This document shows positions 1 through 6,687 of a stretch of 33,270 nucleotides of DNA, in pieces. Below the pieces are notes generated by a model, which saw only the letters and a program-made list of their open reading frames with translations, ran no database searches and was not told the DNA's origin. The position numbers and the translations under genes are program-made. Numbering within the stretch: position 1 is the stretch's first letter; each line of letters begins with the position of its first letter. The stretch comes from CAMLLJ01 sp035759585 (GTDB lineage: Bacteria > Gemmatimonadota > Gemmatimonadetes > Gemmatimonadales > GWC2-71-9). The stretch is taken from NCBI GenBank assembly GCA_035759585.1, contig DASTUP010000134.1, positions 1 to 33,270 on the forward strand, written 5' to 3'.

Positions 1-226
1 GGCTCCGCGCGCGGAGCCGACACCTCGCGCGAGCCAGCGGCCCGAGCTCAGGAACAAGCCGGCGCGGGAAAAAGAAAGAGAGGGGAAGTCAGCGGTTTAG
101 GAGCATCCGCACAGTTACCGCCGGGCAGAAAAGGCACACGAAAACACGAAAGAACGAAAGGCCCCGTGTTCGGGCGGAGTTGCGGCTCGTCGGGCGAGAC
201 CCCGGCAGAAGATGTGCGCAGTCTAC
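1..226. other. Non-coding stretch downstream of yjbQ
   Basis: No convincing gene is visible here. Bases 1-18 form a perfect 18-bp palindrome (GGCTCCGCG followed by its complement) that could be half of a terminator or a protein-binding dyad; it is cut by the window edge. A purine-rich run (about 67-90) and one copy of the ACGAAA-type dispersed repeat (134-161) fill the rest. A small reading frame on the minus strand is an artefact of that repeat. Confidence 0.6.
134..161 (+). repeat. Dispersed ACGAAA-type repeat, copy A
   Basis: The segment reads GCACACGAAAACACGAAAG followed by AACGAAAGG. It matches the copy at 12534-12570 almost base for base and, in reverse orientation, the copy at 12696-12733. 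Similarity is strongest in the ACGAAA-rich core and continues weakly into the following CCGTG. It lies 3' of the htpX-yjbQ operon, outside any gene. The family is inferred to be a dispersed, REP-like intergenic repeat. Confidence 0.7.
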
Positions 227-649
227 TCAGTGCTCTCCGAGCACTTTGAGGATGACGCGCTTGCGCCGCTGGCCATCCCACTCGCCGTAGAAGATCCTCT
301 GCCATGGGCCGAAGTCGAGGCTGCCTTCGGTGATGGGCACGATGACTTCGTGGCCGATGGTGAGGCTCCAGAGGTGCGCGGCGGCGTTGTCCTCGCCGGT
401 CTCGTTGTGGCGGTAACGCGCGGGATCCCACGGGGCGATGGTTCCCTCGAGCCACTTCAGAATGTCCTTCCAGAGGCCCGATTCGTGATCGTTCACGAAG
501 ACCGAGGCGCTGATGTGCATCGCACTCACCAGGACGTAGCCCTCGCGAATGCCGCTTGCGCGCACCTGGGCGGCTACCTGGTCGGTGATGTCGATGATCT
601 CCTGCCGCTTCTTCGTTTCGAACCAGAGATAGTGCGTATGGGCGGGCAT
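227..649 (-). CDS. yjbQ: YjbQ/UPF0047 family protein
   Basis: This is a 140-residue protein of the UPF0047 (YjbQ) family, a compact single-domain fold for which a weak thiamine-phosphate synthase activity has been described; its physiological role is unsettled. The family core is visible: HISASVFVNDHE near residues 45-56, the RHNETGEDNAAAHLW segment (aligned with the usual HNxxxGNADAHL), then GHEVIVPITEGSLDFGPWQ and a C-terminal EWDGQRRKRV strand. The ATG at 649 is chosen because it gives the usual family length of about 140 residues; the same frame stays open upstream only as a shadow of dapD. It is the last gene of the htpX operon, 11 nt after dapD, so it is probably co-transcribed. Confidence 0.93.
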   Translation of the reverse strand: MPAHTHYLWFETKKRQEIIDITDQVAAQVRASGIREGYVLVSAMHISASVFVNDHESGLWKDILKWLEGTIAPWDPARYRHNETGEDNAAAHLWSLTIGHEVIVPITEGSLDFGPWQRIFYGEWDGQRRKRVILKVLGEH

Positions 650-660
650 GACGGGCCTCG

Positions 661-1509
661 CTAGCGGAGCAGGTTCTCGAGCCGCACGGCCGTCTCCGTC
701 TTCTCGTCGCGATACTTGACGATCACCGGAGCGTAGAGCGCAATGCCGGCCGCGCTCGTCGGCGCGCTCGCCACCGGGCGTGTGCCCGGCACCACGACCG
801 CGCCGGCGGGGATCTCGAGCGGCCGGTCTCCGCTTTTCCGGTAGACGCGGTCCCGCACGAGGTCGAAGACCGGCGTGCCCGCGCTCAGCATCGTGCCCGG
901 CGCGAGCACTGCGCCGGTGCGGACGATGGTTCCCTCGAACACACCGCAGTTCCCCCCGACGAGCACGTCGTCCTCGATGACTACCGGCAGCGCCGTGACC
1001 GGCTCGAGCACGCCCCCGAGCTGGGCACCCGCGGAGATGTGGACTCTCCTCCCGACCTGGGCGCAGCTCCCAACGAGCGCGTGCGAGTCGATCATCGTGT
1101 CGTCGCCGACGTACGCGCCCACGTTGACGTACATCGGCGGCATGCAGACGACGCCTCGGCCGACATACGCGCCGCTCCTCACCGCCGAGCCGCCGGGAAC
1201 GATGCGGACGCCGTCGTCCGGCCGGAGCCGGCGCGGGGGAAGCGTGTCCTTGTCCACGAACGAGAAGATGCCCGACTCGCTCTCGGTCGAGCGCCCGAGG
1301 CGGAAGCCGAGCAGGATGCCCTCCTTGACCCAGCGCTGCACTTCCCACTGGCCATCGGGCCTCGGCTCCGCGGCGCGCACCTGGCCACTCTCCAGCGCGC
1401 GGAGGAGGCGCGCCACGGTGGAGCGCGCCTCACGCCGCTCCTCGGCGCGAATCTCGCCGGGAAAGCGCGCGAGATCCGCACGCAGCGAGCCGACGTCGAT
1501 CTGCGTCAT
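661..1509 (-). CDS. dapD: 2,3,4,5-tetrahydropyridine-2,6-dicarboxylate N-succinyltransferase
   Basis: DapD transfers succinyl from succinyl-CoA to tetrahydrodipicolinate, committing it to the succinylase branch of diaminopimelate and lysine synthesis in the cytoplasm. The 282-residue protein has the usual family length. It has an N-terminal helical region, then a left-handed beta-helix of hexapeptide repeats (about residues 105-230) containing the typical segments VYVNVGAYVGDDTMIDSHALVGSCAQVG, HISAGAQLGGVLEP and VIEDDVLVGGNCGVFEGTIV. The ATG at 1509 follows a GGAGG ribosome-binding site and shares ATGA with the stop of the dapE-like gene, indicating translational coupling. The pairing of dapD with a DapE-type hydrolase strengthens both calls. 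Confidence 0.96.
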   Translation of the reverse strand: MTQIDVGSLRADLARFPGEIRAEERREARSTVARLLRALESGQVRAAEPRPDGQWEVQRWVKEGILLGFRLGRSTESESGIFSFVDKDTLPPRRLRPDDGVRIVPGGSAVRSGAYVGRGVVCMPPMYVNVGAYVGDDTMIDSHALVGSCAQVGRRVHISAGAQLGGVLEPVTALPVVIEDDVLVGGNCGVFEGTIVRTGAVLAPGTMLSAGTPVFDLVRDRVYRKSGDRPLEIPAGAVVVPGTRPVASAPTSAAGIALYAPVIVKYRDEKTETAVRLENLLR

Positions 1510-2510
1510 GAACCCTCCGATGCGAGGAGATCCGTCGCGAGGGCAACGTACCGATCGATTCCGTCGAGATATTCCTGCTTCCCGATCCTCTCTTCCGCGG
1601 TATGTGCCACGCGGATCGATCCCGGGCCCATCTGGAAGCAGCGTCCCCATGGCTGAAGGAATGGGAGATCGCTCGCAAAGCTCACCACGGTCGAGTCCCA
1701 GCCGGGCGGCGCGGCGCCCTTGTAGGCCGGAATTTCGACGGCGAAGCGCACCGAGACTCGCGAGCCAGCGGCCGAGCGGATCGACTTCCTGAGCTCCTCG
1801 GTCGGGCCGACCGTCCGGATGAGCAACTGGGCCGACGCCTCGGGCGGGATCACATTGGGCGCTACGCCCGCGTGGATCGAGCCGACGTTGAGCGTGCTCG
1901 GGCCGAGCATGGGATCGGAGGGGAGGTGCAGACCGCGGATGCGCTCGATCGCATCGAGCAGGGGGAGGAGCGCGGAATCGCCTTCGGCGGGATAGGCGGA
2001 ATGCGCCGCGCGCCCGGTGGCGGCAAGATCCACGCGCAGCGCACCCTTCTGACCGACGGTGAGAAGATTCTCCGTAGGCTCGCCGTTGATGAGGAACCTC
2101 CCCTTCGGCGAGAGCTGGGCGGCGGCCTGCGCGCCGTCGGAGCCGTTCTCCTCGCCGACCACGAACAGGAGGCCGATGCGCCGTTCCCCCTGCGCCGCGA
2201 GCCGCTCAGATGCGGCAACCATCGCGGCCGCCAGGCCCTTGGCGTCGCAGCTTCCGCGGCCGTAAATGAATTCGCCGTCCTCGCGAAGCGGGACGTAAGG
2301 AGGCACCGTGTCCAGATGCGTCGAGAAGACGAGTGCGGGGGGCTCGCGCCAGGCGAAGAGGTTCCGGCGGCCGGGTGCGACAGCCTGAAGCTCGACATGA
2401 TAGCCGAGCGCTCCGAGATGCGCGGCCAGAAGGTCGGTGGCGGGGGCTTCCGCTCCGGTCGGTGATTCGACGGCAACCAGCCGGCGGACGAGCTCGAACG
2501 GATCGCTCAC
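1506..2510 (-). CDS. dapE: M20-family deacylase, probable succinyl-diaminopimelate desuccinylase
   Basis: This is a 334-residue zinc-dependent amidohydrolase of the M20 peptidase family. Metal and catalytic motifs are present: STHLDTVPP (His and Asp ligands), YGRGSCDAKG (bridging Asp), GEENGSDG (catalytic and ligand Glu), NGEPTE, the lid-domain AHSAYP segment, and the C-terminal AHTAEERI His ligand. Its neighbour dapD makes N-succinyl-diaminopimelate precursors, so release of succinate from that pathway is the likely job. The protein is about 40 residues shorter than typical DapE and overlaps in sequence style with ArgE/LysK-type deacylases, so the exact substrate is inferred from context. 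It starts with GTG, overlapping the permease stop (GTGA), and ends overlapping the dapD start (ATGA). Confidence 0.85.
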   Translation of the reverse strand: MSDPFELVRRLVAVESPTGAEAPATDLLAAHLGALGYHVELQAVAPGRRNLFAWREPPALVFSTHLDTVPPYVPLREDGEFIYGRGSCDAKGLAAAMVAASERLAAQGERRIGLLFVVGEENGSDGAQAAAQLSPKGRFLINGEPTENLLTVGQKGALRVDLAATGRAAHSAYPAEGDSALLPLLDAIERIRGLHLPSDPMLGPSTLNVGSIHAGVAPNVIPPEASAQLLIRTVGPTEELRKSIRSAAGSRVSVRFAVEIPAYKGAAPPGWDSTVVSFASDLPFLQPWGRCFQMGPGSIRVAHTAEERIGKQEYLDGIDRYVALATDLLASEGS

Positions 2511-3895
2511 GCTGTGGGCACCAGCGGGTCCGCCTCCGCCGCGCGCGCGGCGCGCGCTCCTTCGACGGGATCGACCTTCCAGAGCAGGGCGGCGCCGACG
2601 GCGAAGAAGGCGATGATCGAGAGGATCGCCGCCCGGCTCGACCCGGTGAGCTCGATGGCGACGAAGAAGAAGAGCGGCCCGACGATCCCCGCGAACTTCT
2701 CGAACACGCTGAAGAAGCCGAAGAACTCGCCCGACTTGTGCTTCGGCACCATGCTCGCAAAGAGCGAGCGGCTGAGCGCCTGCGTGCCGCCCTGCACCAT
2801 GCCGACCAGCCCGGCGAGCACATAGAAGTGCGCGGCCGTCCTCATGAAATAGCCGAGTACGCTGATGGCGGTATACGCCAGGAGGCCGACAAAGATGGCG
2901 CGCTTCGCGCCGATTCGGCCGGCGAAGAGCCCGAAGAGAAAGGCGAAGGGCACGCCGACGAACTGCACGATCAGGATGGCCGCGATGAGCGAGCCCGATG
3001 CGATGCCGATCTCGGTGCCGTACGCCGTGGCCATCTTGATGATGGTCTGGATGCCGTCGTTGTAGATGAGGAAGGCCAGAAGGAAGATGAACGCATGCCG
3101 GAACCCGCGGAGCTCGCGCAGGGTTTCGCCGAGCCGGGCAAAGGCGCCGACGATCGCACGGCCCGCCCGCGGCTCGTCCGGCTCCCGCGTGCGCGGCGGC
3201 TCGGGAACACGCCGGAAGAGCGGGATCGAGAAGAGCGCCCACCAGATCCCGACCGACACGAACGCGAGCCGGGCGGGCAGCGTGGCCTGCGAGGGAGAGA
3301 GTCCCTCTCCGGACGGAAGCCCGAACAGCTCGGGCTTCTGGATCCACGCGAGGTTGAGCGCGAGCAGGAGGCCGCCCCCGAAATACCCGAGTGCGAAGCC
3401 CGCGGTCGAAACCCGGTCGATCTCGTGCCCTTCGGCAATGTGCGGCAGGAGCGACTCGTAGAAGACGAAACTCCCGGTGGCGCCGATCATCGAAACGATG
3501 AAGAGCACCGAGGCGAGTGCCAGATCGCCGTGCTGGATCCAGTACATGCCGCCTGTGGCGGTCACGCCGGCGATCATGAAGCCCGCGAGCATGCGCTTCT
3601 TGTTGGCGGCGAGATCCGAGATGGCGCCGAGGATCGGCGAGGCGACGGCGATGAGGGCGAGGGCGATCGAGTTGACGAGGGAGAGCTGCTGCGTGGCCCG
3701 TTCCGGCGGAAGGTTCGCGCCGGCAACGCTCACGAAATAGATCGGAAAGACCGCGGTCATGATGACCGTCTGCATCGCCGACGTGGCCCAGTCGTACATG
3801 GCCCAGGCGCGGAGCTCGGGCCGGGCAAGGCCGAGGCGCGCAAGGAACCCCCCGGCGGGAAGAGCGCCCGCGGCGTCGGTCGGCGATGGCGGCAT
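2507..3895 (-). CDS. MFS permease, UMF1/Atg22-like
   Basis: This is a 462-residue inner-membrane transporter of the major facilitator superfamily. About twelve hydrophobic helices are visible, and the N-terminal AWAMYDWATSAMQTVIMTAVFPIYF segment is the hallmark of the UMF1 (Atg22-like) branch. ISDLAANKKRML is the conserved cytoplasmic loop after helix 2, and a hydrophilic central loop (RRVPEPPRTREPDEP) separates the two halves. Substrates of this branch are mostly unknown; fungal Atg22 exports amino acids from the vacuole. The ATG at 3895 gives a short cytoplasmic N-terminus but has no clear ribosome-binding site. The gene overlaps the dapE-like gene by GTGA and is separated from terC by a spacer carrying an inverted repeat. 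Confidence 0.88.
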   Translation of the reverse strand: MPPSPTDAAGALPAGGFLARLGLARPELRAWAMYDWATSAMQTVIMTAVFPIYFVSVAGANLPPERATQQLSLVNSIALALIAVASPILGAISDLAANKKRMLAGFMIAGVTATGGMYWIQHGDLALASVLFIVSMIGATGSFVFYESLLPHIAEGHEIDRVSTAGFALGYFGGGLLLALNLAWIQKPELFGLPSGEGLSPSQATLPARLAFVSVGIWWALFSIPLFRRVPEPPRTREPDEPRAGRAIVGAFARLGETLRELRGFRHAFIFLLAFLIYNDGIQTIIKMATAYGTEIGIASGSLIAAILIVQFVGVPFAFLFGLFAGRIGAKRAIFVGLLAYTAISVLGYFMRTAAHFYVLAGLVGMVQGGTQALSRSLFASMVPKHKSGEFFGFFSVFEKFAGIVGPLFFFVAIELTGSSRAAILSIIAFFAVGAALLWKVDPVEGARAARAAEADPLVPTA

Positions 3896-3939
3896 CGGGG
3901 GAATATACGGGCTGACCGGAAGGGCGAGGAGGTGGGTGC

Positions 3940-4035
3940 TGTCATCCCGAGGAACGAAGTGACGAGGGATCCAGCTGGTAAGTCCCGGAGACCGGTGAGT
4001 AGATCCCTCGGTCCCGGCGCTCCCTCGGGGTGACA
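3940..4035. repeat. Inverted-repeat element between terC and the MFS gene
   Basis: Two oppositely oriented copies of one unit face each other. The left unit begins TGTCATCCCGAGG (3940-3952) and ends GAGGGATC (3964-3971). The right unit begins GATCCCTC (4002-4009) and ends CCTCGGGGTGACA (4023-4035). The 13-base outer arms differ at one position and the 8-base inner arms match exactly. Each unit also has its own ATCCC/GGGAT dyad. The element fills most of the transcribed spacer and contains no gene. Units of this TCATCCCGAGG...GAGGGATC type are familiar as high-copy intergenic repeats in several phyla; that is from memory. Confidence 0.75.
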
Positions 4036-4041
4036 TTCCGC

Positions 4042-4980
4042 TCACCCGGCCGGCCGCATCGCCTCCCGCCGGGTCTTGCGGAGCGACAGCACCACCCCCG
4101 TCGTCAGCGCGATCAGGATGAACCCGAGCGAGATCAGCGTCGGGAGGTGCACCCAGTTGCTCACCAGCATCTTGATCCCCACGAAGATCAGGATCACGGC
4201 GATCGCCGGCTTCAGGTAGTCGAAGCGGTGCATCATGTCCGCGAGCACGAAGAAGAGGGCGCGCAGGCCGAGGATTGCGAAGATGTTCGAGGTGTAGACG
4301 ATGAACGGGTCCCGGGTCACGGCGAAGACGGCCGGGATCGAGTCGATCGCGAAGACGAGATCGGTCCACTCGATCACCAGCAGTACGAGGAGGAGCGGCG
4401 TGGCCATGATCGTGCCGCGCAGCGAGCGGACGAAGAAATGCTCTCCCGCATAGGCATTGGTGAAGGGAAGCACCCGCCGCGCCAGGCGGACGATCGGGTT
4501 CCGCTCCGGCTCGATCCGCTCCTCCTTCGAGGAGAACATGTGGAAGCCGGTGTAGATCAGGATCCCGCCGAAGACGTAGATGATCCAGCTGAACCGCTCC
4601 AGGAGCAGCGCCCCCGCCAGGATCATGATCAGGCGCATCACGATCGCGCCGAGGATGCCCCATTTGAGCACGCGTGGCTGGAGCGCGGCGGGAACGCCGA
4701 AATACTGGAAGACCAGGATGAACACGAAGAGGTTGTCGACGCTGAGGCTCAGCTCGATCAGGTAGCCCGTGTAGTACTCGAGGGCTGACTTCGTACCTTC
4801 CCGGAAGAGGAGAAAGAGGCCGAAAAGCAGCGCGAGGGTGACGATGGCCCCGCTCCACCGGAGCGCCTCGCGCATCGTGAGGACGTGGGAATGCCGGTTC
4901 AGGACGGCGAGGTCGAGGATGAGGAGCACCACGACCACGCCGCTGAACCCGAGCCAGACGCTCAGGCTGTGAGCGCCCAC
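4042..4980 (-). CDS. TerC/Alx family integral membrane protein
   Basis: This is a 312-residue polytopic inner-membrane protein of the TerC family, implicated in manganese/metal export and tellurite tolerance. Family signatures are clear: LTMREALRWSG after helix 1, the ELSLSVDNLFVFILVF helix with its acidic ligand, FGGILIYTGFHMFSSKEE, and the long EWTDLVFAIDSIPAVFAVTRDPFIVYTSNIFAILGLRALFF block with two conserved Asp residues. About nine helices are predicted. The start is a GTG lying immediately after the htpX stop (TAG then GTG, no spacer); it gives an N-terminus that lines up with Alx-type proteins. The sequence fits the Alx/TerC permease rather than any fused form. No yybP-ykoY-like manganese riboswitch was recognised upstream. 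Confidence 0.92.
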   Translation of the reverse strand: MGAHSLSVWLGFSGVVVVLLILDLAVLNRHSHVLTMREALRWSGAIVTLALLFGLFLLFREGTKSALEYYTGYLIELSLSVDNLFVFILVFQYFGVPAALQPRVLKWGILGAIVMRLIMILAGALLLERFSWIIYVFGGILIYTGFHMFSSKEERIEPERNPIVRLARRVLPFTNAYAGEHFFVRSLRGTIMATPLLLVLLVIEWTDLVFAIDSIPAVFAVTRDPFIVYTSNIFAILGLRALFFVLADMMHRFDYLKPAIAVILIFVGIKMLVSNWVHLPTLISLGFILIALTTGVVLSLRKTRREAMRPAG

Positions 4981-5820
4981 CTAGCGGCCCGCTGCCATCG
5001 CCTCGAGCCGCGCCACGCGCTCCGACGTCGGCGGGTGGGTGCTGAAGAGCTTCGCGACTCCGCCGCCGTGCGCCGCGAGCGGGTTGACCTGCGCGAGCGG
5101 CGCGGCTGCCGGCGCCACCTGCATGGGAATCCGCCGCGCCATGGCGTCGAGCCGTTCGAGCGCGCGCGCGAGCGGGAGTGGCCGGCCGAGAATGAGTGCG
5201 CCGACCCGGTCCGCCTCGAACTCCCGCTGCCGCGACACGGCGAACTGGATCAGCATGGCGCCGATCGGCGCGAGGAGAATGAGCGCCAGCTGCGCGAAGG
5301 GATGGCCTCCCTCGTCGTCGCCGCCGCCGCCGAACATGAGGAGGTACGGCAGGTTCGAGAGCGCGCCCGCGATCCCGGCCGCGATGGTCGAGATCAGCAT
5401 GTCGCGGTTCTTGATGTGCGCGAGCTCGTGGGCAATGACGCCTTCGAGCTCGTCGGCAGGCATCTGCTTGAGGATCCCGGACGTCACCGCCACGACCGCA
5501 TGCTCCGGGCTCCTGCCGGTGGCGAATGCATTCGGCTGCTCGTGCGGCGCGATGGCCACGACCGGCATCGGCAGCTCGGCTCGCTGGCGGAGCCGGTCGA
5601 CCATCCGGTAAAGCTCCGGCGCCTGCGCCTCGGTGACGACCTGGGCGCGGTACATCTTCAGGACGAGGCGGTCGGAGAAGAAGTACATGATGAAGTTGAA
5701 CGCGCCGCCGATGACGAGGGCGAGGATGAGCCCGTTCGACCCGCCGAGCAGCTGCCCGGCCAGCAGAAAGAGGCCCATCAGCCCCGCCATCAGCACGAAC
5801 GTCTTGATGTTGTTGTGCAT
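4981..5820 (-). CDS. htpX: Membrane-anchored zinc metalloprotease HtpX
   Basis: HtpX is an M48-family protease in the inner membrane that degrades damaged or misfolded membrane proteins alongside FtsH. The 279-residue protein has two N-terminal helices (about residues 7-24 and 29-48), the HELAH zinc motif at residues 131-135, two further helices, and the third-ligand motif EFEADR. The conserved NAFATGRSPEHAVVAVTSG strand precedes the active site, and the C-terminal STHPPTSERVARL is typical. The ATG at 5820 (MHNNIKTF) is chosen over an in-frame ATG at 5982 because it begins right before the first helix; the longer form would translate through an inverted repeat. htpX is the first gene of a six-gene operon and abuts terC. 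Confidence 0.95.
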   Translation of the reverse strand: MHNNIKTFVLMAGLMGLFLLAGQLLGGSNGLILALVIGGAFNFIMYFFSDRLVLKMYRAQVVTEAQAPELYRMVDRLRQRAELPMPVVAIAPHEQPNAFATGRSPEHAVVAVTSGILKQMPADELEGVIAHELAHIKNRDMLISTIAAGIAGALSNLPYLLMFGGGGDDEGGHPFAQLALILLAPIGAMLIQFAVSRQREFEADRVGALILGRPLPLARALERLDAMARRIPMQVAPAAAPLAQVNPLAAHGGGVAKLFSTHPPTSERVARLEAMAAGR

Positions 5821-5854
5821 TCCGCTTCCGCTCCTGCGTTGGCTGCATGACAAA

Positions 5855-5904
5855 AGCGAGACCTTCGTCCCACTGCCATGGCAGCGCCGGACGAAGGTCT
5901 CGCT
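5855..5904. repeat. Perfect 16-bp inverted repeat with palindromic loop, in the htpX leader
   Basis: Arm one is AGCGAGACCTTCGTCC (5855-5870) and arm two is its exact reverse complement (5889-5904). The 18-base loop itself contains the 12-bp perfect palindrome CTGCCATGGCAG (5873-5884). The element lies 35 bases upstream of the htpX start and would be in its 5' leader if the promoter near 6028-6056 is used. There is no T-run on either side, so it does not resemble an ordinary intrinsic terminator. It could be a mobile palindromic repeat, a protein-binding site or a leader hairpin. Confidence 0.8.
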
Positions 5905-6027
5905 CTGATGTCGGAGGCTGGTTCCTCCTCGTCCCGGCCGGACCGTGCCCGCCTGGGCGGACAGTCTTGACGATTCGGCCATCCGCCGGGCGTCCGGCGG
6001 ACGAGCTACTCCCCTTCTCTGCGGGGA

Positions 6028-6056
6028 AAACTAGTGCCTGTCCGACCTCGAATCAA
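6028..6056 (-). promoter_or_regulatory. Candidate promoter of the htpX operon
   Basis: On the minus strand TTGATT (6056-6051) is followed after 17 bases by TAGTTT (6033-6028). The -35 is good and the -10 weak. Transcription would start near 6021 and produce a leader of about 200 nt carrying the 5855-5904 hairpin. The -35 overlaps the stop codon of the HD-domain gene. Evidence is sequence similarity alone. Confidence 0.35.
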
Positions 6057-6655
6057 TCGGGCGTCGCCGTCGCATCCGCCTCGAGGGCGGCAAGCGCGGC
6101 GGTGACGTTGGCCCGCGCCTGGGTTTCGTACCGCTCGCGGAAGGCATCGGTGTGATAGATCGAAGGCCGCGCCAGGAAGGACCGGAGCACGGCCGAGCGG
6201 CCGGCGCGGTATTCGGGATCCGGGAGGGTGTGATACTCCCGACGAATGGCGCGGTCATAGATCCCGAACCGGTACGGATCGGCGCCAAGGATGGCGAGGT
6301 CGATATCGGCGAGGATCCGCGGATCCCTGCCGTGAGCGACGGCGGTGTGCCGGGTCGCGAGCACGAGCGACCTGACCCGGTCCCGCACCGGCTGCTCGAC
6401 TCCGCCCATCGAAAGGGCGTGGTCGGCCAGTGCGGCGCTCGCCTCCTCGTTGTCGGCGCGGCCGGGTACGTACACCGCGTCGTGGAACCAGATGGCGACC
6501 TCGAGCTCGTCCGGCCGCTCGACGTCATCGCGCACGCGGTCGAGCTCCTTCAGGCACTCCGCGATGTGCGAGATGACGTGGTAATACCGCCACGGCTCCG
6601 CATAGCGTGCGATCAGCTCGCGGTGAAGCGCCGCGGCATTCGATCCGGCGCCCAT
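6053..6655 (-). CDS. Predicted HD-superfamily metal-dependent phosphohydrolase
   Basis: The protein resembles the COG4339 group of small HD-domain proteins, whose substrates are unknown. The metal-binding pattern is visible: YYHVISHIAECLKELD supplies the first His, WFHDAVYVPG supplies the HD pair, and a later TRHTAV and ADIDLAILG supply further His and Asp ligands. The first ATG gives 200 residues, but family members normally include an N-terminal helix resembling the FRALWRRMG seen just upstream. That stretch is in frame but has no ATG, GTG or TTG; an ATT or CTG next to the stop of the upstream barrel gene (near 6683-6688) may be the true start. It is the last gene of the DUF4956 operon. Confidence 0.82.
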   Translation of the reverse strand: MGAGSNAAALHRELIARYAEPWRYYHVISHIAECLKELDRVRDDVERPDELEVAIWFHDAVYVPGRADNEEASAALADHALSMGGVEQPVRDRVRSLVLATRHTAVAHGRDPRILADIDLAILGADPYRFGIYDRAIRREYHTLPDPEYRAGRSAVLRSFLARPSIYHTDAFRERYETQARANVTAALAALEADATATPD

Positions 6656-6687
6656 CCGCCGCCAGAGCGCCCGGAAGCGCCGGATCT

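Noticed and set aside
134..161. Possible CRISPR-like short repeat
   Set aside because: The ACGAAA periodicity is within one unit; there are no regularly spaced repeats with unique spacers and no cas genes.
2333..4033. 566-residue plus-strand frame opposite dapE and the MFS gene
   Set aside because: Antisense shadow rich in Asp, Glu and Arg with no domain signal.
2507..5848. One very long minus-strand frame spanning terC, part of htpX and the MFS gene
   Set aside because: Only its 3' part (MFS permease from 3895) is real; upstream it is out of frame with htpX and terC and has shadow composition.
5821..5982. Upstream in-frame start for HtpX (333 residues)
   Set aside because: It would translate the perfect palindrome and add a hydrophilic N-terminus unlike HtpX, which begins directly before its first helix.
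5982..6001. 8-bp hairpin TCCGCCGG-GCGT-CCGGCGGA as terminator of the DUF4956 operon
   Set aside because: The stem is good but no T-run follows on either strand; kept as a possibility only.
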